Assembly (NCBI GenBank): GCA_019423125.1
Contig: JAHZBZ010000016.1
Location: forward strand, 1 to 33,401
Reading direction: 5' to 3'
Source of the DNA: Bacillota bacterium
GTDB taxonomy: Bacteria > Bacillota > Clostridia > Christensenellales > Borkfalkiaceae
DNA: 33,401 nt
Shown: in pieces, positions 1 through 6,741 of the stretch
Numbering within the stretch: the stretch's first letter is position 1
Layout: each line of letters starts with the position of its first letter
Made by a program: the position numbers and the translations under genes
Notes under the pieces: generated by a model
Seen by the model: the letters and a program-made list of their open reading frames with translations, nothing else
The model's database searches: none
What the model was told of the DNA's origin: nothing

Positions 1-60
1 CCGTGATTTGAGGGCGACACCGCCGTTCAAACGCCTTTCGGCGTTTTCTGCGGCGATAAT
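1..60 (+). repeat. partial hairpin-repeat unit
   Basis: The window opens inside a unit of the modular hairpin repeat. The CGTGATTTGAGGG linker that normally follows hairpin P1 is visible at 2-14. It is followed by a shortened P2-like hairpin (ACGCC..GGCGT) and the 5' arm of a P3 hairpin (GCGGCGAT, 51-58) whose 3' arm is missing. The sequence then jumps into the next unit. The same junction occurs on the minus strand near 16195-16210, so this rearranged form is itself repeated. Confidence 0.6.
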
Positions 61-236
61 TTCACAAATTTTCTTTTGAGCTGACAAAAGAAAATTTCGT
101 GAGGAAGAGGGCTCTGCCCTCTGCGCGCGATAAAATAAGGGCACGCCCTTGTCAGGATCGCGCGCATTCACCCGCTGAGGCGCTCACGCGCAAATTGAGG
201 GAAAAAGTCAAAAATGTGATTTTGACTTTTTCGAGA
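61..236 (+). repeat. modular five-hairpin repeat unit
   Basis: This is a near-complete unit. P1 is a 13-bp perfect stem (66-78 with 85-97) around the loop AGCTGA. P2 is a 7-bp stem (106-112 with 116-122). P3 is a 9-bp stem (123-131 with 157-165) enclosing AAGGGCACGCC. The constant ATTCACCC follows P3, then the P4 segment, then P5, a 12-bp stem (202-213 with 220-231) with loop ATGTGA. The reading orientation (P1 to P5) is the plus strand. No protein-coding signal is convincing. Confidence 0.85.
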
Positions 237-245
237 ATTTTTTTA

Positions 246-335
246 TAGCTAATTCACTCTTTCCGCAAAAGCCTTGCGGCAAATCGGGGGCGCTCAGGCA
301 AAAACGTGGTTTTGCCTTGCGCAGAATAAAATTGA
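246..335 (+). repeat. partial hairpin-repeat unit (P4-P5 variant)
   Basis: This fragment carries the conserved ATTCACTC sequence, a CCGCA..TGCGG hairpin (a P4 variant) and P5 with a 7-bp stem (297-303 with 310-316) around loop ACGTGG. The same P4 variant occurs at 1344-1375, 13501-13540 and, inverted, near 16370-16400. Confidence 0.7.
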
Positions 336-337
336 AG

Positions 338-545
338 AATCGCGCGAATCTCGCAAAAGAGATGCTGCGATTCGCTTGAGTTTTAGGGGACAACCGCCGC
401 ACGCCTGCGGCTGACGGCGTTTTCCCCTCTGCGAAAATGTTTAAGGGCTCTATTTTTATCAAAATTTTCGCATTCACCTCTTTCGGAGCGCCACTTTTGC
501 GGCGTAAGGGGAAAAAGCAAAAAGCGTGGTTTTTGCTTTTTCGAG
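338..545 (+). repeat. modular five-hairpin repeat unit
   Basis: P1 is of the second type: stem GCGAATC/GATTCGC (344-350 with 369-375) around a conserved insert containing CTCGCAAAAGAGATGC. P2 contains CGCCG/CGGCG arms. P3 has the stem GCGAAAAT/ATTTTCGC (431-438 with 464-471). P5 is a 12-bp stem (512-523 with 530-541) with loop GCGTGG. The short open frames across this unit have no ribosome binding site and follow the hairpins, so I do not call genes. Confidence 0.85.
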
Positions 546-584
546 AGAGAACAGGCTTCGCGCGAATCTCGCAAAAGAAGCCCT

Positions 585-812
585 GTTCGTTTTAAGAAAC
601 TTTTGACCTGTAAAGTTTACTTTTGCTTACAACACAAATCAAAAACCGTTCACTCTCAAAAAAGATCACTCTCTGATAAAAAAATTTTTTCAGATTTTAC
701 AAAGATATTATAATAATTTCACTTCTTCTATTGCGCAAAAATTTCATGACATATATGTTATAATCGCATATATATGCAGAATATGATCACAAATTAAAAT
801 ATTTGCGCGTTT
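585..812 (+). repeat. AT-rich interspersed element, copy 1
   Basis: This AT-rich segment is recognisably homologous to 13140-13366 and 14120-14380, and in its core to 1050-1245. Shared landmarks in order are a CTTTTGAC block, ATTATAATAATT, CACTT.TTCTA, GCGCAAAA, the core TGA(C/T)ATATATG and a terminal TTTGCGC that can pair with the GCGCAAA block. It sits directly behind hairpin units. I see no gene in it. Its function is unknown; it contains promoter-like TATAAT strings. Confidence 0.65.
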
Positions 813-1010
813 CTCGGCGAGCTGTCGCCTGCGATTTTCCGTGATTTTTAGGGAAACCCTTGCGTTCGCCGCTTGTTGGCGGCTCTGCGCAAGGGGTTTT
901 CCTCTGCGGCGCGCCTTTTCGGGGCACACCATAAAACGCGCGCCGCATTCACCTTTCCTGCGTGCGCTTTCGCGTAAGGGGAAAAAAGGGCTTCGCGCAA
1001 ATTTGGCACA
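806..1010 (+). repeat. modular hairpin-repeat unit (variant)
   Basis: P1 has the conserved GGCGAGCTGTCGCC apex, but its outer arms (GCGTTTC and GATTTTC) no longer match, so this copy looks chimeric. P3 is an 8-bp stem (906-913 with 939-946) enclosing CGGGGCACACC, followed by the constant ATTCACC. The P5 hairpin is missing. It resembles the unit at 15793-16012. Confidence 0.7.
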
Positions 1011-1049
1011 AAGAGACGCCGCGGAAGCAAAATGAAAAAAATTGGCCAG

Positions 1050-1245
1050 TACATCTTTTTTTAAACATATCATCTGCAGAGTTATTGGACAATCAAATAT
1101 TCGGGCTCACAAATAATTCAAGGTACCTATAAAAATATTTCTTTCGATCGGCGCAAAATTTCTCTGATATATATGCTATAAATGCATAAGCATGTGCTAA
1201 TTAAGATAAAACGTAGTGTTCAATGTAAGATTTTTTCGCCGCGAT
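1050..1245 (+). repeat. AT-rich interspersed element, copy 2 (diverged)
   Basis: This is a diverged relative of the AT-rich elements at 585-812, 13140-13366 and 14120-14380. The clearest shared block is GGCGCAAAATTT followed by TGATATATATG near 1151-1175. The outer parts are poorly conserved. No gene is seen. Confidence 0.45.
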
Positions 1246-1527
1246 GGTGTGTGTTTAGAATTAGGAATACAAGTTTATTATAGTGTTTTTTCAATAAAAC
1301 GACTTTTGCAAATTTTGCATTTCTGATATTAAAGTCTGAGCAAATTCACTCTTTCTGCATAAGCCTCGCGGCAAATTGGGTGAAAAATTTTTTATTTTTG
1401 TTTGTTACAGATGCGGAAAGAGTGTTTTTCACGCCGTTCGGGTAGGGAAACGGAGCGCTTTTTGTTTTGCGGGCGGTGAAAAATGCCTTTTAGAATTTTA
1501 AAAAATCGGTTCGGGGAGGAAAACAAG
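1246..1527. other. intergenic region with repeat fragments and inverted repeats
   Basis: It holds a fragment of the P4 variant (ATTCACTCTTTCTGC, near 1344). A near-perfect inverted copy of it (GCGGAAAGAGTG) lies about 60 bases downstream. A second inverted repeat, TTTTTCACGCC with GGCGGTGAAAAA, spans roughly 1424-1489. These structures sit just upstream of the gene at 1528 and could be its leader. No convincing promoter was found. Confidence 0.4.
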
Positions 1528-1959
1528 ATGAAAGAGACGCTTGCCGTGCGCACGAAGAGACAGTTTTTGCTGTTCGTGCTCGTCGGGGCGGTGTGCGGGG
1601 CGCTGTGCATCGGCATGAATTTTTTGTATCCTTCTTTCCGCATTCTTTACATCGCGGGCGCATGCGTGTTTTTCCTGGCGATGCTCTTCGGCGTCGTCGG
1701 TCTGTGCATGCCGCGCACCGTCGCGGAGCGGGAGGGGGAAGAGCTCGTCCTGCACTTGGGCCTTCGTACCAGGCGCATCCCCGTTTCCGACCTTCTCTCC
1801 TTCGATGTGCCCGAAAAGGACGCAAGTGCCAAGGACGGACCCGTCATTGTCTCCTTTCGCGAAGGCGGGCAGGAGCGGCGGCTCGCCCTTCTGAACGTCG
1901 AGGACAGGGAGGAGGCGCTCGCCCGTCTCCGCGCGCTCCTGCCAGAAAAGGAGAAGTAA
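1528..1959 (+). CDS. small membrane protein of unknown function
   Basis: The predicted product has 143 residues. I chose the ATG at 1528 because GGGGAGGA lies at 1513-1520, seven bases upstream; an in-frame ATG at 1483 has no such site. The N-terminus is basic (KETLAVRTKRQ). It is followed by two hydrophobic stretches of about 20 residues (roughly residues 12-32 and 38-60), which should form a membrane hairpin. A hydrophilic, charged C-terminal domain of about 80 residues follows, with short beta-like strands (LVLHLGLRTRRIPVSDLLSFDV, broken by charged turns), compatible with a PH-like or DUF-type cytosolic domain. I do not recognise the family. It is a single gene: repeats lie upstream and a strong terminator follows immediately. 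Confidence 0.75.
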   Translation: MKETLAVRTKRQFLLFVLVGAVCGALCIGMNFLYPSFRILYIAGACVFFLAMLFGVVGLCMPRTVAEREGEELVLHLGLRTRRIPVSDLLSFDVPEKDASAKDGPVIVSFREGGQERRLALLNVEDREEALARLRALLPEKEK

Positions 1960-1974
1960 AACCGAAAACCCGAA

Positions 1975-2000
1975 CGCCCGGCATATTGCCGGGCGTGTTT
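1975..2000 (+). terminator. Rho-independent terminator
   Basis: A perfect 9-bp stem, CGCCCGGCA/TGCCGGGCG (1975-1983 with 1987-1995), with a 3-base loop and a following TGTTT. It ends the transcript of the gene at 1528-1959 and insulates the AT-rich island that follows. Confidence 0.8.
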
Positions 2001-2094
2001 CATCTGTAAATCTTGGCTCGTCGTTCTTTTTAGGTCATTGTCTCACATCTATTGTAATCTTACATAAAGCTTAATATAACACAATTAGTTTCTA

Positions 2095-2123
2095 TTGACA
2101 TTGTTGTATTTCTATGGTATTAT
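2095..2123 (+). promoter_or_regulatory. sigma-A-type promoter of the radical SAM cassette
   Basis: TTGACA (2095-2100), a 17-base spacer and TATTAT (2118-2123). Transcription would start about 30 bases before the ATG at 2163. Confidence 0.75.
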
Positions 2124-2162
2124 ATTCAATGTACTGTAAAGTTAAATTTATATTAATAAAAT

Positions 2163-3395
2163 ATGAAGTTAAAGCAATCTAAATATAATATTGTAGTGTC
2201 GGATCAAGGTTATCAGTTGGTCTTTAATATGGTCACGAGTGCTTGTGTTGTGTTCAATAACGATGATTATGAAGGTTTCAAAAATGCAACGTTACAGGCG
2301 AATTATGAAATACGATTAAAAGATCTTGGGATTTTAGTTCCGGATGACTTTGATGAGACGAAAGAATTCCTTAATTTTGCTGAAAAGAAAAGAAGTGGAA
2401 CAGATTCTTTATTTTATCGAATTTTGGTGACTACTTGTTGTAATGCCCATTGCGAGTATTGTTATGAAAAAAGTTTTGTGCCAATTAGCATGAACCGAGA
2501 AACAAGCGCAAAAGTAGTTGAATTTATAAAGAAAGCTGCAGAAAATAAAAAACATATAATTGTTCAATGGTTTGGGGGCGAGCCGCTATTAAATATTGCC
2601 GAAATTGATTTTATTACCCAGGAATTAAAGAATTATTGCGCTCTACACGGAAAAACTTATAAATCCAATATTGTATCTAACGGGCTTCTATTTTACAAGG
2701 AAGACATCAAAAATAAGTTGGCTGAATGGTGTTTAGACAGAGTACAAATTACTCTGGATGGATTAAAAGACTACTACGAATCTATTAAGCAATATTTTGT
2801 AGAAAATGCGTTTGAATTAATTATTTCAAATATTCAGTTTCTATTAGACAATAATATTAAAGTAAGTATTCGATTAAATTATGACGAGAAAAACCTACAG
2901 GAAATATTCTCCTTGATAGAATTTTTAAACATTAAATTTCCAAATAAAGGAAATTTATATGTTTATGCTCAGCAACTTTTCGATGAAAGGACTAGCTTAA
3001 CTGACAATATAAATTTGGATTTAACCACCCGAGTTTTAGATGCGTTATATCAAAATAATTTTTTGGATAATGTATTTAGCCGGTTGGGGGTTAGCTTTGG
3101 GTGTTTTGCAAGCAGAGAAAAAAACTTTACGATTATGCCTGATGGCTCTTTATATAAGTGTTCTTTGGAGGCAACAGTAAGCAATAGTTGTAAAGGAAGT
3201 ATTTCACAAAATTATGCAATCCAAAACGATGGTTTTGCTTTGCCAAATAAATGTAAGATTTGCAAGTTTTTACCTCTTTGTTATGGCGGTTGTTTGGTTG
3301 AAAAACAAAAAAGTAATAATTATTGTTTAATAAGCGAAACAACTATTTCATATTTATTGATGATTTCATTACGCTCTTTTTTGAGAACAATATAA
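2163..3395 (+). CDS. radical SAM/SPASM peptide-modifying enzyme
   Basis: The 410-residue protein has an N-terminal region of about 80 residues of the kind found before the catalytic domain in peptide maturases. The radical SAM cluster motif CX3CX2C follows at C93, C97 and C100, with GGEP at 138-141. A complete SPASM domain is present: C314-X13-G328-X4-C333, then C364-X2-C367-X5-C373-X3-C377 and a last C388. These features mark an enzyme with a SAM-binding [4Fe-4S] cluster plus auxiliary clusters, the architecture of sactipeptide, ranthipeptide and cyclophane maturases. The likely substrate is the 35-residue peptide encoded 37 bases downstream. The gene is strikingly AT-rich compared with all neighbours, which suggests horizontal acquisition. 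No Shine-Dalgarno sequence precedes the ATG. Which bond it forms cannot be told from sequence. Confidence 0.9.
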   Translation: MKLKQSKYNIVVSDQGYQLVFNMVTSACVVFNNDDYEGFKNATLQANYEIRLKDLGILVPDDFDETKEFLNFAEKKRSGTDSLFYRILVTTCCNAHCEYCYEKSFVPISMNRETSAKVVEFIKKAAENKKHIIVQWFGGEPLLNIAEIDFITQELKNYCALHGKTYKSNIVSNGLLFYKEDIKNKLAEWCLDRVQITLDGLKDYYESIKQYFVENAFELIISNIQFLLDNNIKVSIRLNYDEKNLQEIFSLIEFLNIKFPNKGNLYVYAQQLFDERTSLTDNINLDLTTRVLDALYQNNFLDNVFSRLGVSFGCFASREKNFTIMPDGSLYKCSLEATVSNSCKGSISQNYAIQNDGFALPNKCKICKFLPLCYGGCLVEKQKSNNYCLISETTISYLLMISLRSFLRTI

Positions 3396-3417
3396 GTGTA
3401 AATTAAATTATCATAAA

Positions 3418-3423
3418 AAGGAG
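3418..3423 (+). promoter_or_regulatory. strong ribosome binding site of the small peptide
   Basis: AAGGAG nine bases before the ATG at 3433. It decides that this very short frame is a real gene. It contrasts with the lack of any such site before the upstream enzyme, as expected if substrate must outnumber enzyme. Confidence 0.75.
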
Positions 3424-3432
3424 AAAATAGTT

Positions 3433-3540
3433 ATGTACGAATTAAATGCTGCAACAATTGTAGTCGGGCTGGCCTCTTGTGGTTACGATGGCGAAGTTGA
3501 TGGCGATTCTGGGCATTGTTCTGAACCCATGCCTCACTAA
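3433..3540 (+). CDS. putative RiPP precursor peptide (35 aa)
   Basis: This is a 35-residue peptide. It starts MYELNAATIVVGL, continues with an ASCGYDGE segment, and ends in an acidic Gly/Asp/Ser-rich tail (DGDSGHCSEPMPH). It has two cysteines (C16 and C29), one aromatic core residue (Y18), three serines and no lysine or arginine. A strong AAGGAG site lies nine bases upstream, and the gene is 37 bases behind a radical SAM/SPASM enzyme in the same AT-rich island. By context it is the substrate. Position 1-14 would be leader and the Cys-Gly-Tyr-Asp and Gly/Asp-rich part the core, with C16 and C29 as thioether donors or Y18 as a cyclophane site; this is inference. I do not recognise its family. 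No transporter or protease gene is adjacent. Confidence 0.75.
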   Translation: MYELNAATIVVGLASCGYDGEVDGDSGHCSEPMPH

Positions 3541-3588
3541 CCGAATAAATTTAATATTTTTTTCTATAAGGTATGCTTATATTGTTTG

Positions 3589-3620
3589 ATGCGCAACTAT
3601 AATGTAGTTGCGCATTTACT
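3589..3620 (+). terminator. candidate terminator of the radical SAM cassette
   Basis: A perfect 10-bp stem, ATGCGCAACT/AGTTGCGCAT (3589-3598 with 3606-3615), with a 7-base loop, followed by a weak TTACTATA tract. It marks the 3' border of the AT-rich island. Confidence 0.6.
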
Positions 3621-3629
3621 ATAATGAAA

Positions 3630-3670
3630 GACGCCCGCCCGCACAGATCTGCGCGGGCGGGCGTCATTTT
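3630..3670. terminator. bidirectional GC-rich terminator
   Basis: A 13-bp stem (3630-3642 with 3653-3665) of GACGCCCGCCCGC type, followed on the plus strand by ATTTTT. On the minus strand it ends ychF; on the plus strand it backs up the preceding hairpin. It sits between two convergent transcription units. Confidence 0.7.
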
Positions 3671-3673
3671 TCG

Positions 3674-3725
3674 TCATACGTTGAAGCAAAACAGCATCGC
3701 GTCGCCCTCCCCGTCGGCGCGGTGC
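3674..3725 (-). pseudogene. degenerate duplicate of the ychF 3' end
   Basis: Read on the minus strand, this stretch encodes a second, diverged copy of the YchF C-terminus (EGDAMLFCFNV then stop; the real one ends DGDVVLFRFNV then stop). It lies immediately behind the true stop. The two 52-base units align without gaps, and about 30 of the first 37 positions agree. Because 52 is not a multiple of three, the copy is out of frame with ychF and not translated as an extension. It is best read as an old tandem duplication or a recombination scar. Confidence 0.6.
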
Positions 3726-4823
3726 TTATACGTTGAAGCGGAAGAGCACCACGTCGCCGTCCTTTATGACGTAGTCCTTGCCCTCCGAGCGCACCTTTCC
3801 CTTTTCCTTCGCGGCGTTGTAGTTGCCGCATTCGATGAGCGTCTGCCAGTCGACGACCTCGGCGCGGATGAAACCCTTTTCAAAGTCGGAGTGTATCTTT
3901 CCCGCCGCCTGCGGCGCCTTGGTGCCGCGCTCGATCGTCCACGCGCGCGTCTCCTTTTCGCCCGCGGTCAGGTAGGAGATGAGTCCGAGCAGGGAATAGG
4001 ATTTTTTGACCAGGCGGTCCAGTCCGCTCTCGGAGAGCCCGAGCTCTTCGAGGAACATCTTTGCCTCGTCGGGCGGGAGCTGAGAAAGCTCTTCTTCCGT
4101 CTTGGCGCAGATGACGAGCACCTCGCTTCCCTCTTTTGCGGCGAACGCCTCCACCTCTTTGACGAGCGGCAGCTCCGCGTCCGCCTTGCCCATGTCCTTT
4201 TCGGAGATGTTCGCGGCGTAGATGACGGGCTTTGCGGTGAGCAGGAACAGATCTTTCATCTGTTCGCGCTCCTCGTCGGTCAGCTCCATGGTGCGCGCGC
4301 ACTGCTCTTTTCCGAGGTGGTCGAGCACCCTCTGCAGAAATTCCGCTTCGGCGAGCACCTTTTTGTCTCCGCCTTTTGCGGCGTTTTTCGCGCGGTCGAG
4401 GCGGCGCTGCACCGTCTCCATGTCCGCAAGGATGAGCTCGAGGTTGATGGTCGTGATGTCGCGGACGGGGCCGACGGAGTTCTCGACGTGGGTGACGTTC
4501 TCGTCCTCGAAACAGCGCACGACGTGCACGACGGCGTCCACCTCGCGGATGTGCGAGAGGAACTTATTGCCCAGTCCCTCGCCGTGCGACGCGCCTTTTA
4601 CCAGCCCCGCGATGTCGACGAATTCGATGACGGCGGGCGTGATCTTCTTGCTGTCGTACAGCGCGGCGAGCTTTTCCAGCCGCTCGTCGGGCACGGCGAC
4701 GACGCCGACGTTGGGCTCGATGGTGCAGAAGGGGTAATTGGCCGCCTCCGCGCCCGCGTGCGTGATCGCGTTGAAGAGTGTGGATTTTCCGACGTTGGGA
4801 AGACCGACGACACCTAATTTCAT
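3726..4823 (-). CDS. ychF: YchF/Ola1-family ATPase
   Basis: The protein has 365 residues, a usual family length. The start ATG (4821-4823) has GAGGTG seven to twelve bases upstream. The OBG-type nucleotide-binding domain opens with GLPNVGKST (P-loop), then CTIEPN (switch I) and DIAGL (G3). The G4 motif is the family's NxxE form (AANISEKD) instead of NKxD, which is why YchF prefers ATP. A helical insertion follows, and the C-terminal TGS domain ends in VVLFRFNV. YchF proteins bind ribosomes and take part in stress and redox responses. Here it is a single-gene unit divergent from argS, with its own promoter and a shared terminator downstream. Confidence 0.95.
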   Translation of the reverse strand: MKLGVVGLPNVGKSTLFNAITHAGAEAANYPFCTIEPNVGVVAVPDERLEKLAALYDSKKITPAVIEFVDIAGLVKGASHGEGLGNKFLSHIREVDAVVHVVRCFEDENVTHVENSVGPVRDITTINLELILADMETVQRRLDRAKNAAKGGDKKVLAEAEFLQRVLDHLGKEQCARTMELTDEEREQMKDLFLLTAKPVIYAANISEKDMGKADAELPLVKEVEAFAAKEGSEVLVICAKTEEELSQLPPDEAKMFLEELGLSESGLDRLVKKSYSLLGLISYLTAGEKETRAWTIERGTKAPQAAGKIHSDFEKGFIRAEVVDWQTLIECGNYNAAKEKGKVRSEGKDYVIKDGDVVLFRFNV

Positions 4824-4881
4824 AAATACACCTCGTTTTTCTGCGCGGAACGTGGCTCCGCGCGCCTGCAAAATCCCTATC

Positions 4882-4909
4882 ATTATAATACAAAAACGAA
4901 AATAGTCAA
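4882..4909 (-). promoter_or_regulatory. ychF promoter
   Basis: On the minus strand: TTGACT (4904-4909), a 16-base spacer and TATAAT (4882-4887). It is back to back with the argS promoter. Confidence 0.75.
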
Positions 4910-4939
4910 AATAAAAAGGCGGGGAAAAATGCGAAAAAG

Positions 4940-4968
4940 TTGTCAAAATGAGAAAAATGTGGTACACT
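4940..4968 (+). promoter_or_regulatory. argS promoter
   Basis: TTGTCA (4940-4945), a 17-base spacer and TACACT (4963-4968). Transcription would start about 30 bases before the argS ATG at 5005. Confidence 0.7.
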
Positions 4969-5004
4969 AACAGAAAATCAAATTCAAATCGGCAAGAGGA
5001 AGAC

Positions 5005-6687
5005 ATGGATTTCAAGAGACACATCGCCGCGCGCATTCAGGCGGGCGGACTGAGCGAAGAGGAGATCTGCTCGATGATCGAGCTGCCGCCCAACACGGAG
5101 ATGGGCGACTTTGCGCTGCCCTGTTTCCGCCTCGCGAAGACGCTGCGCAAGGCGCCCGCGCTCATCGCGCAGGAGATCGCGGCGGCCTTTCCCGCGGACG
5201 AGATCATCCGCGAAGCGACCGCGGTCAACGGATACGTCAATTTCCGCATCGACCGCTCTTTCTGGGCGCAGCAGGCGGTGAGCCGCGTGCTCGCGGAAGG
5301 CGAGCGCTACGGCGCGAGCGACGAGGGCGCGGGCAGGACGGTGTGCATCGACTATTCCTCCGTCAACATCGCAAAGCCCTTCCACATCGGCCATCTCTCG
5401 ACGACCGTCCTCGGCAGCGCGCTGTACAAACTGCACAAATTTCTCGGCTACCGCCCCGTCGGCATCAACCACCTCGGCGATTACGGCACCCAGTTCGGAA
5501 AGCTGATCTCCGCCTACAAGCGCTGGGGCAGCCGCGAGGAGATCGAAAAGGGCGGCCTGCGCGCGCTCAACGCGCTGTACGTCCGCTTCCACGAAGAGGC
5601 GGAAAAGAATCCCTCGCTGGACGACGAGGCGCGCGCCTTCTTCAAGCAGATCGAGGAGAAGGACCCCGAGGCGGTCGCCCTCTTCGAGTGGTTCAAAGAG
5701 CTAACCCTCAAAGACGTGGGCAGGATCTACGAACTTCTGGACGTGCACTTCGACAGCTGGGCGGGCGAGAGCTTCTACAACGACAAGATGGAGCCCGTCG
5801 TCGCCGAACTGCGCGAAAAGGGGCTTCTCAAAGAGAGCGACGGCGCGCAGATCGTCGACCTCGAGGAGTACGGCATGCCGCCCTGCATCATCCTGCGCTC
5901 GGACGGGGCTTCTCTTTACGCGACGCGCGACATCGCCGCCGCGATCTACCGCAAGAACACCTACGATTTCTATAAATGCCTGTACGTCGTCGCCTACCAG
6001 CAGAACTTGCACTTCAAGCAGTTCTTCAAGGTGCTCGAACTGATGGGCAAGGACTGGGCAAAGGACCTCGTGCACGTCGCCTACGGCATGGTGTCATTGG
6101 AAGAGGGCTCCATGTCCACCCGCAAGGGCAGGGTGGTGTACCTCGAAGACGTCATCGAGAAATGCATCGCGAAGGCGCAGGACATCATCGCCGAGAAGAA
6201 CCCCGCGCTCGAAAACCGCGCGCAGATCGCGCGCACCGTCGGCGTGGGCGCGGTCATCTTCGGCGCGCTCTACAACAACAAGATCAAGGACATCACCTTC
6301 TCCTACGACAAGGTGCTCAACTTCGAGGGGGAGACCTCCTGCTACGTGCAGTACACCTGCGCGCGCGCGAACTCCGTGCTTGAAAAGGGGGGCAGGGTGA
6401 AGTCCTTCTCGGCGAAGAACGTCTGCCCGCAGGAGTTCGAGGTGGTCAAACAGCTCGCGGAATTCCCCGCCACGCTGCACGACGCGCTGGAAAAATACGA
6501 GCCCTGCTTCGTCGCGCGCTACGCGGTCGACCTAGCGCAGAAATTCAACAAGTTCTATTTCGACTGCTCCATCCTCAATGCGGAGGAGGGCACGCGGGAA
6601 TTCCGCCTCGCGCTGACGGAGGCGACGCTGTGCACGCTGCGCAACGCGCTCGCCATCCTCGGCATCGGCGTCCCGGACAAGATGTAA
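5005..6687 (+). CDS. argS: arginyl-tRNA synthetase
   Basis: The predicted protein has 560 residues and is a class I synthetase that charges tRNA-Arg. The N-terminal additional domain ends near residue 100. It is followed by the ATP-binding HIGH signature at residues 127-130 (preceded by SSVNIAKPF) and the KMSKS-equivalent MSTRKG at 370-375. The anticodon-binding DALR domain at the C-terminus ends in LRNALAILGIGVPDKM, typical of the family. I chose the ATG at 5005, four bases after AGAGGA and matching the usual N-terminus; an in-frame ATG at 4948 lies inside the promoter. It is a monocistronic-looking unit, followed by a weak hairpin and then dprA. Confidence 0.96.
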   Translation: MDFKRHIAARIQAGGLSEEEICSMIELPPNTEMGDFALPCFRLAKTLRKAPALIAQEIAAAFPADEIIREATAVNGYVNFRIDRSFWAQQAVSRVLAEGERYGASDEGAGRTVCIDYSSVNIAKPFHIGHLSTTVLGSALYKLHKFLGYRPVGINHLGDYGTQFGKLISAYKRWGSREEIEKGGLRALNALYVRFHEEAEKNPSLDDEARAFFKQIEEKDPEAVALFEWFKELTLKDVGRIYELLDVHFDSWAGESFYNDKMEPVVAELREKGLLKESDGAQIVDLEEYGMPPCIILRSDGASLYATRDIAAAIYRKNTYDFYKCLYVVAYQQNLHFKQFFKVLELMGKDWAKDLVHVAYGMVSLEEGSMSTRKGRVVYLEDVIEKCIAKAQDIIAEKNPALENRAQIARTVGVGAVIFGALYNNKIKDITFSYDKVLNFEGETSCYVQYTCARANSVLEKGGRVKSFSAKNVCPQEFEVVKQLAEFPATLHDALEKYEPCFVARYAVDLAQKFNKFYFDCSILNAEEGTREFRLALTEATLCTLRNALAILGIGVPDKM

Positions 6688-6694
6688 AAAAGAG

Positions 6695-6730
6695 AGATTT
6701 TCCCACGCAACGCGGGGAAATTTGTCTTTC
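6695..6730 (+). terminator. weak terminator-like hairpin after argS
   Basis: TTTCCC (6699-6704) can pair with GGGAAA (6715-6720) around a 10-base loop, followed by TTTGTCTTT. The stem is short, so partial read-through into dprA is likely. Confidence 0.35.
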
Positions 6731-6741
6731 CGGGAGGGAAA

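Noticed and set aside
208..574. Short open frames in the repeat regions (also near 744-1073, 12242-13217, 13395-13900, 16052-16630)
   Set aside because: They follow hairpin modules, recur wherever the repeat recurs in any orientation, and lack ribosome binding sites or protein-like conservation.
3433..3483. LASC in the small peptide resembles a lipoprotein lipobox
   Set aside because: There is no basic n-region (MYELN), the hydrophobic stretch is only about eight residues, and the peptide would leave only 20 residues as lipoprotein. The radical SAM context explains the cysteine better.
3674..3725. Integrase-type attachment-site duplication at the ychF end
   Set aside because: Both copies lie side by side on the same flank with nothing between them, and there is no integrase gene in the island.
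4948..5004. Upstream in-frame ATG for argS
   Set aside because: It lies between the -35 and -10 boxes of the argS promoter and adds residues not typical of ArgS.
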